The translations under genes were made by a program, and so were the position numbers. The notes beneath the pieces are model-generated. The model did not search any database. It had not been told where the DNA came from and saw nothing but the letters and a program-made list of their open reading frames with translations. From NCBI RefSeq assembly GCF_021458635.1, contig NZ_JAIRDQ010000007.1, forward strand, positions 1 to 64,000: 64,000 bases of DNA, read 5' to 3'. Positions 35,100-43,082 of this stretch are shown here, piece by piece; positions within the stretch are counted from its first letter, which is position 1; each line of letters begins with the position of its first letter. Source of the stretch: Bradyrhizobium monzae (lineage in GTDB: Bacteria; Pseudomonadota; Alphaproteobacteria; Rhizobiales; Xanthobacteraceae).

Positions 35100-36638
35100 A
35101 TGAGCCTGATCGATCGCTGGTTCAAACCGTCTCCGTCAACTGCGCCCCAACCTCTTCTAAGTCCGAATGGTGAGACGAACAGAGTCGGTGTTTTCGTTTC
35201 CTACAATCATAGCGAGACGAAGATCGCCGACGCCCTCGTGGAAACATTGACCTCGCTATCGCCCGACCTCGACGTCTTCATTGATCATGCCGGTTTGGAA
35301 GCGAGCGATGACTACGAGGCAAAGATCTCGAGCTCCATTCGAGCGTCTCAATGGTTCGTTATTATTTACAGTGGTGGCGCTAAGCCCGATAAGGACATGA
35401 GCTGGTGCTTTTACGAGGCAGGACAGTTTCGCGCAAAGTTGGAAGCTGCAGATCAGGTCAAATCGATTCGCGAGCGCATTTGCTACCTCTACGACGGTGA
35501 GCGCCCGAGTCAGCTGTCCCGCTACCAGGGGTCTTTTATATCGACGACCGATCGAGCCAGGAATCCCCTGAATATCACCCTCGAAAGCGATGATTCTCTA
35601 GGTTACGAGAATACCGAGCTGTTCGACTTCTTGGAACTTGTTCTAACAAAATCAGAAGCCAAACCGCTGCGAGATTTACAGGATCCCGTCGTTCGTAAGC
35701 TCATGAGGGCCGGTGTCCGCAAAGTCACTTTGGCGTTTTGGTTAAACAGGATCAATGACATTGTAGGAGAAGAAGTCTTTCAGCCACGGATCAGCTTCCG
35801 AATCCCGCCGCCAGTTCTTCCGGAAGGAGTTGGACTGAGCGCAGACACCATTGTCACCGGTGAATACCGCGCGCTACAGGATATTTTTTCCATCGCAAGC
35901 ACTGACGCGGTGTGGTCCGACATCAAGGCCAAATCGACCAAGCGAATTGATAACGGAATGATTCCCCTGTGGATCAACGATCTCGAAGCTGCGGCGCGAG
36001 AGGTTGGTCGGGGAGACGTGCCGCGTCAAACCGATTTCCTTTGTCTTGGAACTGATGGAAGATATTATCGCCCAATCATTGCGCGATATGAGAAATTCCG
36101 AAGCGGGGCCAAAAAATGCTATGTCGCCTTTATACCGTCCCGCGATCGCCGGTTCAATCTGACCTTCAAGACGTCGCTTCTTCTGAGCGCCCTTATTCTT
36201 TCGATCCGGTTCCGGCAGCGTGTGCTGCCGCTGGCCGATGATTTGAAGAAAGCCGGGCAGGCCCCTGAGCCGAAGAAGGCAGAGCTACTGCAAAAGATTC
36301 AGAACGAAATCGTGATGGTCGAGGCCGAAGCAATGGAGTTCGGCCTTAGTCCGCCGAAAGACGAGCATGATGAACCGCCGCTGCTCAGCAGTTTCAGGGA
36401 TGGGCCGGACAAGGAATTTATGCGCGAGGAAATTATTAAGTGGTCCACGACCAGGCTGAGAATCTTCAGTACGATAGGGGATGCACGGGACTCGACAAAA
36501 ACATTGAGTTGGTCGGAAGCTGCGACGACAGTGATCACGAATTTTGCAAATCTATATCAGATTAATGGACGCTTCGTAGATCTGCTGTGCAACGAGTTGC
36601 TGTACGCGGAGAAGATCGAGAGGCCCGACGACAAGTAA
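35100..36638 (+). CDS. TIR-domain protein with long C-terminal region
   Basis: A 512-residue protein with GGAGGGCC before ATG 35100. TIR at about residues 27-150: NRVGVFVSYNHSETKIADAL, DVFIDHAGLEASDDY, WFVIIYSGG and SWCFYEAGQFRAKL, where E106 is the expected catalytic residue. The remaining 350 residues are mostly helical, with no motif I know; a stretch near 355-400 (TFKTSLLLSALILSIRF) could be membrane-associated. It follows the patatin gene, and I propose the two work together. Confidence 0.8.
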   Translation: MSLIDRWFKPSPSTAPQPLLSPNGETNRVGVFVSYNHSETKIADALVETLTSLSPDLDVFIDHAGLEASDDYEAKISSSIRASQWFVIIYSGGAKPDKDMSWCFYEAGQFRAKLEAADQVKSIRERICYLYDGERPSQLSRYQGSFISTTDRARNPLNITLESDDSLGYENTELFDFLELVLTKSEAKPLRDLQDPVVRKLMRAGVRKVTLAFWLNRINDIVGEEVFQPRISFRIPPPVLPEGVGLSADTIVTGEYRALQDIFSIASTDAVWSDIKAKSTKRIDNGMIPLWINDLEAAAREVGRGDVPRQTDFLCLGTDGRYYRPIIARYEKFRSGAKKCYVAFIPSRDRRFNLTFKTSLLLSALILSIRFRQRVLPLADDLKKAGQAPEPKKAELLQKIQNEIVMVEAEAMEFGLSPPKDEHDEPPLLSSFRDGPDKEFMREEIIKWSTTRLRIFSTIGDARDSTKTLSWSEAATTVITNFANLYQINGRFVDLLCNELLYAEKIERPDDK

Positions 36639-36770
36639 GAGACAGATGGTCCGTCGGATCTTGGCCTCCTAAGATGCGACTAGTCCCCCGCTCAACCGTA
36701 TAGCGCAGCCGAGCCTGGATGAGCACGATGAACTATCGCCAGCGTCGCAACTACACGACCCCTATCCTTC

Positions 36771-38957
36771 TCACCAGTTCAGCCAATTGAGATAGAGGCG
36801 CAGCATTTCCCCACGGGGAAGCTCGATCGCACCACTACCAAAGCTCATCCAGGCGCGACCACTCTTGGCGCCCTGCCAAATCAATGTCACACCGTCCAAT
36901 CTGCAGGTCTGAAGTGCGAGGAAGTCAAGGCGCTTTTCGCCGACGGCAACAGGTTGAGCAACCATTTTATCAACGTGTTGGTAGCCCGGCGCAAGATAGA
37001 AGAAGTCGTGCTCGGTTGCCTCCATAAAGTCGGACGGTTTAACGATGTCAAGCGCGGCAATTGGCTGGCTTGAGATAGGGACGACACTTGATGCTGTTCC
37101 ATCGGCCGTTTCCGTCGCATCGAGTTTGGCAGTGACGGCGTCCGGTTGTTCGTGCTCGCGGGCTTGGCGATAAGCCGTCTGCAATTGCGCAAGCGATTCC
37201 CGCGCTGCTCTAAGCTCGCGCTGGTCGATCTGACCAAGGACGAGGTGGTTTAAGGTTTCTATCGCCGCCAAACGGCTATCGTCCGTTGCCTCACGCCGCC
37301 TTGCCAGCGCCTCTTCGAGAATCGATTTCGCGCCTACGATTTCGCCTTGCTCGAAAAGCGTAAGAGCGAGGTTGTTCATCGTTTCGAGGGTCGACGGATC
37401 TGCAGGACCAAACATCCTACGCCTGGTCTGCAGCGCATTTTCATAGAGCTCGCGAGCTTTGCTGTAGTCACGCGAGCTGAAAGCGACCGATGCCAGCTGG
37501 TCCGATACCTTAAGTGTTGCCGGATGCTCATTTCCGAAGCTGTTAGTGAAACACGCAAGGCCTGCACTTAAAAGGTCTACTGCCAACGCCCCCTCGCCGA
37601 GCTCCTGGCTCAGCGTGCCAGCTACTCGCAATGCCTCGCCCAAAGTCGATGGGTCAATTTCGTTCTCAGAAAGCGCTGACCTAGCCCATTCCCGAATGAG
37701 CGCAGATGCTGCGGACCCATTTTCTCGCTTTGCGGCTCGCGCCACTTCGAAGATAGCGTCTGACCAACGCTCAAACAGGTGCTCAGGGGGCATACGCTCA
37801 ATGAGCGCAAAGCTCAGTTTGATCGCTTCCTCAATCGACTTTTTCGTCAACTCGTGGTCGATCGCCTCACAACGCCGGACAACGTCACGTTCTTGACGGA
37901 TGCCAGTTAGCGAGTTCCATGGCACGTCCAGCTCGATCAATCGGTCCCGGAATGCCGAATAGCTGCGCGACAGCGAAATGCGGGAGTCGCCGGTTTCCAA
38001 CGCAACGGCAATTGGTTCCCCGTACGCGTAGTCGGGAATGTGCTGCAGCATCACCTCATTGAAATATTCCTCAAGGTGCACTGCTGAGCGCGCATACAGA
38101 TTTTCAAATAGTCGCTCGAACATCGTCTGATAGCCCGACATGTTCGGAGGGAGCAATGTCCCTATCGAAGGATCCGCACTGCTGCCCCCATTGCGCCAAG
38201 CCTCGAGCAGTTGAGGCCGCGCCATCTCCACCCGAGAAGGTAAAGGAAATATTGTAAGCGGCCTCCCATCAGGAGAACGCTTGCGATAGGCGACCGCCTC
38301 GGCCGCAAGAGTTTCGATTCCTGTGAGACTCTGCTGATTTGGCGTGAAGACGACAACGAGCTTGTCAGGAAGGAGCATCGTGCAGATGCCGCTCGTGTCG
38401 GTCGTGCCGGTTCGGGAATCGATGAGAATATAATCAAATCGTGAGCGCAGGAAATCTGCGAACCCGGTAAATAGCCCAACTGTTTCATGAAAGAGTTTGT
38501 CCCAGCGAAATTCAGAAACCCGCCGGGGGTAGGTTGAGTCGAAACGACCGGCTTTCATCAGAGACAAACCGGGGAAGCTCGTCGAAATCACATACTGATC
38601 GAGATCCTGTGCCTCGAACCACAGTTTGGCTGTTAGGCGATTGGCGACAAAGTCACCTGGATCATAAGGGTCCTCGCTCGAACGCTGTTGGCGAAGCTGC
38701 TCGAAAAGCTCGAGGCAGCCTCGAGTCTCGTTGAAGCTTTCCGCTGACTCTGGTTTTAAGTACCTTTGAAAATATCGATGCAGACCAGGTGCCTCGAAAT
38801 CCCAGTCGATGGCCAGCACTCGCGGCGCTCCTTCCGCCCCGCTCGGCGCGTCGGGTCTGGCGAGCAGACAGGCAAGATTGGCGAGTGCCATGGTTCGGCC
38901 AGTACCGCCCTTGTATGAGTAAAATGTGATGATTTGGCCAAGGGGGCGCCCGGTCAT
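36771..38957 (-). CDS. ParA/MinD-type ATPase with TPR repeats (FxsT-like)
   Basis: A 728-residue protein. It opens QIITFYSYKGGTGRTMALAN, a deviant Walker A (K16, G17-T22), followed by VLAIDWDFEAPGLHRYF and DYILIDSRTGTTD, as in ParA-type ATPases. Residues about 470-620 are kinesin-light-chain-like TPRs (ALQTRRRMFGPADPSTLETM, NLALTLFEQGEIVGAKSILE). The C-terminus carries a small unknown domain. The same ATPase-TPR architecture next to a TIR-like gene occurs in actinobacterial FxSxx-COOH clusters. Its start overlaps the stop of the TIR gene by four bases, so the two are translationally coupled. Confidence 0.85.
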   Translation of the reverse strand: MTGRPLGQIITFYSYKGGTGRTMALANLACLLARPDAPSGAEGAPRVLAIDWDFEAPGLHRYFQRYLKPESAESFNETRGCLELFEQLRQQRSSEDPYDPGDFVANRLTAKLWFEAQDLDQYVISTSFPGLSLMKAGRFDSTYPRRVSEFRWDKLFHETVGLFTGFADFLRSRFDYILIDSRTGTTDTSGICTMLLPDKLVVVFTPNQQSLTGIETLAAEAVAYRKRSPDGRPLTIFPLPSRVEMARPQLLEAWRNGGSSADPSIGTLLPPNMSGYQTMFERLFENLYARSAVHLEEYFNEVMLQHIPDYAYGEPIAVALETGDSRISLSRSYSAFRDRLIELDVPWNSLTGIRQERDVVRRCEAIDHELTKKSIEEAIKLSFALIERMPPEHLFERWSDAIFEVARAAKRENGSAASALIREWARSALSENEIDPSTLGEALRVAGTLSQELGEGALAVDLLSAGLACFTNSFGNEHPATLKVSDQLASVAFSSRDYSKARELYENALQTRRRMFGPADPSTLETMNNLALTLFEQGEIVGAKSILEEALARRREATDDSRLAAIETLNHLVLGQIDQRELRAARESLAQLQTAYRQAREHEQPDAVTAKLDATETADGTASSVVPISSQPIAALDIVKPSDFMEATEHDFFYLAPGYQHVDKMVAQPVAVGEKRLDFLALQTCRLDGVTLIWQGAKSGRAWMSFGSGAIELPRGEMLRLYLNWLNW

Positions 38958-39595
38958 GGCGTTCCACGCAAAGGCATATCAAATGACCGAATTTGAGAGA
39001 CCTGCGTTAACCAAGCGCTGATCTCCACCTCGTCTTCGAAGCTGAACTGACGGCAGTTCATGTTCGCAAAAACGCCAGCGTTGTTCAGGGCGACGTATCG
39101 CAAATAGATCTGGTTGGCTAATTCCTTGATTCGCGCTTGGCAGTCGCGTTTCTTGAAATCGGACTCGCACACAACATGATTGAAGTTCTCATAGTGGCGG
39201 GTGCTGACGATCTCTGACGGGAGACATTCAACTCCGCGAAACACGACTGGAAAGATTAGCCCTTTATTCCGGAGGTCGACAACCGCTGCACCAAGACGTT
39301 GCTTCTCAAGGCGAAGCATGGCTCGATACTCTAGCGCGCAGTAGGGATGCCGCAGGTCAAAGTGGAGTGGTGAAAAGAACATCACCATGCAGGCACTGCG
39401 GCAAAGTTGATATGCTAACTCTGCATTGAAGCTGTCGCCGACTTTCAGGCCCTCCTCGTCGAAAAAAATTGGCGCGTTTGGGAGCAACCACATCAACTGC
39501 CTTTTCAGCTGGCGAACGAACGCCTTCACAAACACATGGGCATCCGGATCTTTGGTGTGTCGGTAACTCACGAAGCAAGCGTTGATATCGTTCAT
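38954..39595 (-). CDS. TIR-like protein (FxsC-like)
   Basis: A 213-residue protein; the ATG at 39595 is chosen because the conserved strand NACFVSYRHTKD starts immediately after it. Later elements are IFFDEEGLKVGDSF, ACMVMFFSPLHFDL and PYCALEYRAMLRLE, the last with the Glu expected in a TIR active site. It is followed by an alpha/beta extension. It overlaps the ParA-TPR gene by four bases. I see no small FxSxx-ending peptide gene or radical SAM enzyme, so the RiPP part of actinobacterial clusters is absent. Confidence 0.8.
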   Translation of the reverse strand: MNDINACFVSYRHTKDPDAHVFVKAFVRQLKRQLMWLLPNAPIFFDEEGLKVGDSFNAELAYQLCRSACMVMFFSPLHFDLRHPYCALEYRAMLRLEKQRLGAAVVDLRNKGLIFPVVFRGVECLPSEIVSTRHYENFNHVVCESDFKKRDCQARIKELANQIYLRYVALNNAGVFANMNCRQFSFEDEVEISAWLTQVSQIRSFDMPLRGTP

Positions 39596-39784
39596 GCTAA
39601 GGCATGCTCCTTGACAGAAGATTGTCTCCGGCACGTTCGCCCAATAGCCAGCTTGAACTCTTATGAGATGATATGGCCAATAGCGCACCGAGACAATTGA
39701 AGGTAATCAAGGTCGTGATCCGACCTTTGCGTGTTGCTTGGATTCGTGGCGGCCTGTACATTGCCCCAGCTGTCGGAATGGACG

Positions 39785-41125
39785 CTAGGCTATCCTGATC
39801 CTTTCAATGATTGCACAGAGCCGAGAACGCTTTGCGATATCGTCCACATGCAAAACGCTCGTCTCGAGGTCGAGAAGCACGCTTTGCACCTTCCAGGCAG
39901 CTTGCCCTTCGGCGATCACCTCATCGGCTAGCTCCTCCGCCTTGTCCGGATCACCGAGATCGAAGGCTGCGGCAAGCAAGGTTGGACGAAGCCACTCGTC
40001 GGCGACGTTCAAACGTTTGGCCCGTTCGCATGCGGCGATTGCCAACCTCAACGCTGTCTGCGCACGCTCTTCGTCGCCGGCTCTTGCGCGGGCGCGATAC
40101 ATTCGGGGCAGGTTGCTGGAGCAATAATAAGCGTTGAGATCAAGCTCCATGCCTCGTTCGTAACATTCGATCGCTTTGGCAAGAGCTTGACGTCTTTGGG
40201 ACTCGGTTGCGGCCTCGACCTTGGCGAGGCGCTTATAGCGGCCACCCATTAAGCCCAGGCGTTCGGGCGTCGGCCCAGTCAAATCGATCAGCGTCTCAAG
40301 CTCGGCGATTGACTGCTCGCTGTTGCCTCCCTGGGCAGCTGCAAATGCGCGAATTTCCAATACTTCTGGCTCGTTCGCGAAATGCTCGGGGAGCCCTCGC
40401 GCATACTCGACTACGAGGCTCCAATCGGAAACGGTAATGACGCAGTCTCGAAGCAGGAGCAACAGGGCTAGCGCAATCGAGTAGGTCGCAGGCGTCCGGC
40501 CTTCCGTGGCGATCAGATCCAATGCCTGTCTCATGCGATCAGCGGCCGGCGCGGCACGAACCGCACGCACTTTGGTCTGAAAAGCCGCAAGTTCTGCGAG
40601 TTGATCGCGCATCGTCAATGCCTTCCGCGGATCGACATTCATCGGATATCCGGGGATCGACTGATGCATAGGCGAAATTCCAGCACACAGCGATCTAATA
40701 TCGTCCTTAATTGCAGCCTGGATTGCGGCCGCCGTCGCGTCTGTGATATCGCCGTCGGCTAGCGGATATCGGATGGTCCGCATCTGAACAACGTCGAACA
40801 ATTGCTTGGACCACTCGGCCGCGAGCAGGACACAACCCGTCTTCTGCGAGGCGTGGCGAATGCCAACCTCATAGTATACGTTTCCATTGGGAATCGTCAT
40901 GTCGGCTAGCACGAGATCGGCAAAATAGAGCCGTTCGAGCATTTGGCTCACAATCAACGCGCCCGTGTCTTGATCGGCCCGTACCGGCTCGTAGCCCAGG
41001 GCCTTTATTGTCGGGACGTAGGCGCGATCCCAAAGCGCATTAAAATCGATCTCGGCCGGACCGCGTCCAGGCTCAGCCTGAGTCGCTTTGCGGCCATAGG
41101 GCATGATCATGAAACACGATGGCAT
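39785..41125 (-). CDS. TIR/deoxyribosyltransferase-like domain with TPR-like repeats
   Basis: A 446-residue protein with GAGGGGAAG before ATG 41125. The N-terminus (FMIMPYGRKATQ, ADLVLADMTIPNGNVYYEVG) matches the homologue at 31292, with the same MPYG and DLTFGN/DMTIPN-NVYYE signature. The C-terminal 280 residues are helical repeats resembling the TRAFs-binding/TPR arrangement (EQSIAELETLIDL, RQALAKAIECYERGMELD). It lies nine bases downstream of a SLOG-like gene and is probably co-transcribed with it. Confidence 0.75.
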   Translation of the reverse strand: MPSCFMIMPYGRKATQAEPGRGPAEIDFNALWDRAYVPTIKALGYEPVRADQDTGALIVSQMLERLYFADLVLADMTIPNGNVYYEVGIRHASQKTGCVLLAAEWSKQLFDVVQMRTIRYPLADGDITDATAAAIQAAIKDDIRSLCAGISPMHQSIPGYPMNVDPRKALTMRDQLAELAAFQTKVRAVRAAPAADRMRQALDLIATEGRTPATYSIALALLLLLRDCVITVSDWSLVVEYARGLPEHFANEPEVLEIRAFAAAQGGNSEQSIAELETLIDLTGPTPERLGLMGGRYKRLAKVEAATESQRRQALAKAIECYERGMELDLNAYYCSSNLPRMYRARARAGDEERAQTALRLAIAACERAKRLNVADEWLRPTLLAAAFDLGDPDKAEELADEVIAEGQAAWKVQSVLLDLETSVLHVDDIAKRSRLCAIIERIRIA

Positions 41126-41134
41126 TCTTCCCCT

Positions 41135-41719
41135 CTACCCCCAGAGTGTCCTCGTATCCAGCCAATAAATCCGCGAAGTTTTGCGCTGCGCCTCCTCCAT
41201 GAGGTGATGCGCGCCGCCCGGTCCGTCGCCCCCCTCTCCATTCCATAGACAGATGAAGGCAATCTTTTCATTACCGAACCGGCTCGCTTGCTTGAGCATC
41301 CATTGATTGTTGCGCTCGTAAGCATTCTCATCTGCCGGCAATGGGCCCAGCTCATCCGGCATGATGTGGAGTTGTGCTCTCGATTTAACCGCGAGATACC
41401 GCTCGTGCCAATTGCCTTCAGCGAAATCCACTGAGTTCGCAAGAAAGGTTGTCTCCTCGAACGGAATATAAAGTTCAAGCCGCATGCCTCGCGCGAGGCA
41501 GGCCTCGGCAAATATCAGATCGCCTCCGCAAGCGCCCCCACAGATCGCAAGGTCCCCTCGCTGAACACCAACCTCCGAAAGGGCGGTAGCGATTGCCGCG
41601 GCTGCGAAGGGCTCTTTGTTTGAAGGAAACCGTGGTGTCTTTCGATCAGGCGCGTCGATCATATGGCCGCTGAAAAGCGCGACCGTTCTCGGAGGTCTGC
41701 CGGGTTCTGATGTGGACAT
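41135..41719 (-). CDS. SLOG-like nucleotide-binding protein
   Basis: A 194-residue protein, GAGGTGA before ATG 41719. Rossmann pattern: RTVALFSGHMIDAPDRK, ALSEVGVQRGDLAICGG, ACGGDLIFAEACLARG and RLELYIPFEE. The paired glycine loops fit the SLOG superfamily, whose members bind or process nucleotide signals. With the adjacent TIR/TPR gene it could form a sensor and effector pair. Confidence 0.65.
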   Translation of the reverse strand: MSTSEPGRPPRTVALFSGHMIDAPDRKTPRFPSNKEPFAAAAIATALSEVGVQRGDLAICGGACGGDLIFAEACLARGMRLELYIPFEETTFLANSVDFAEGNWHERYLAVKSRAQLHIMPDELGPLPADENAYERNNQWMLKQASRFGNEKIAFICLWNGEGGDGPGGAHHLMEEAQRKTSRIYWLDTRTLWG

Positions 41720-42026
41720 CGCGTCACCTCAACCATTTGAACCCCGCCACCCCGGCGCACCCGGCAATTGTAAGCCAAGTGCCGGTGGGGTCAACATGCG
41801 AGGCGAGATGTGAAGAGCGCCACGGCTGGGACGACTCCAAGGGAGACATCCGCATGGCGGTGGAGGGGCGCGACGCTCTCTGGTAGAACTATCGGGGTCC
41901 GGCGCCTGGAAGCTTGCCGATGACCGGAGCGCGGAAAAAAGCTGCCATGCAATGAGTGAGACCCGAGACGCGTGGAGTTGAGCTTCGTTGAACCGAAACG
42001 TATCAGAGCAAGCGGAGTGAATTCGC

Positions 42027-43034
42027 ATGCCTATCAAGCCTTATCTGTTCGTCGCATACGCCAGGGAGGATCTAGCGCTCGCACGCCCGCTCGTGGATGC
42101 GGTCAGAGAGGAACTTGATTTCCGTTCCTTGCCAATTCAGTTGTGGATGGATATCGCTGATCTTAAGCCGGGCGAAGAATGGAACGCCTCGATCTCAGAG
42201 GCGCTCACGGCCGCAATTGGTTTTTTATTCTTTCTGTCGCCGCGCTCGTTGCGCTCCGATTGGGTTCGACGGGAGGTCGAGATTGCCGCGAGCGTACCCG
42301 GTCGATTGATCATTCCCGTTATTCTGCACGAGCCTTTGCCTTTGCCCCCCGCCCTGGCATCACGGCAGTGGCTACGGTTCGTCGGACGACCAAGCAAAGA
42401 GGATACAATCAAGGCCGCCACCGAGATCGCGGAGGCTGCTGAAAGGTATCTGCGCGCAAGTCCAACGCCATCGCCTGTTGTGAGTAAGGCTGAGGCGCCG
42501 GTCATTGCAGCGAAGCTTGCAGGTGACGTGCGCTCTTCGGCGGAAGTGCAGCCGCCACAAGGCTCCCCTAAAGCCGTGTTTGTCGTACACGGGCACGATT
42601 TAGGGCCGCTGACACTATTGGAAGACTTTCTCCGTTCGGTCAGCGTGGAAGCGATTGTTTTGTCCAGGCGAGACGAATCGCCTCAGTCCTTATTCCAGAA
42701 GTTCATGACGGTTGCGGGCCGCGCGCGATTTGCGATCGTTCTCCTCGGCGCAGACGACTACGGAGCGTCGCGTCGCCAGTATGATACATCGGGCGTTGGC
42801 GACCGGGCACTTCAATTTCGGGCACGACAAAATGTACTTTTGGAGCTTGGCTTCTTTTATGGAAGACTGGGCTGGGAGAACGTCTTCGTCGTCTATAAAC
42901 ATCCGGACGCTGTTTTCCCGAATTTCGAACGCCCCTCCGATCTGGACGGCGTCGTCTTTGACACCTTTGAAGACCCTAAGTGGCAGACAAAACTGCAAGC
43001 GAGATTGTCAGCGGCCGGCTTCGAGCCGAAATGA
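42027..43034 (+). CDS. Double TIR protein: classical TIR plus PF10137-type TIR
   Basis: A 335-residue protein with GGAG before ATG 42027. Residues about 5-140 form a classical TIR (YLFVAYAREDLALARPL, LWMDIADLKPGEEWN, GFLFFLSPRSLRSDWVRRE). Residues about 183-330 form the Cap12/Pycsar-type TIR (AVFVVHGHDLGPLTLLEDF, SLFQKFMTVAGRARFAIVLL, RARQNVLLELGFFYG). Each half has its Glu. The linker (about 140-180) is Pro/Ala-rich. One half may signal and the other sense or oligomerise. It lies alone between divergent and convergent neighbours. Confidence 0.82.
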   Translation: MPIKPYLFVAYAREDLALARPLVDAVREELDFRSLPIQLWMDIADLKPGEEWNASISEALTAAIGFLFFLSPRSLRSDWVRREVEIAASVPGRLIIPVILHEPLPLPPALASRQWLRFVGRPSKEDTIKAATEIAEAAERYLRASPTPSPVVSKAEAPVIAAKLAGDVRSSAEVQPPQGSPKAVFVVHGHDLGPLTLLEDFLRSVSVEAIVLSRRDESPQSLFQKFMTVAGRARFAIVLLGADDYGASRRQYDTSGVGDRALQFRARQNVLLELGFFYGRLGWENVFVVYKHPDAVFPNFERPSDLDGVVFDTFEDPKWQTKLQARLSAAGFEPK

Positions 43035-43082
43035 ACCCATCGAGAAAGCTTCGGGTCCATTCAAAGGAAATTGAGCTAAGCT

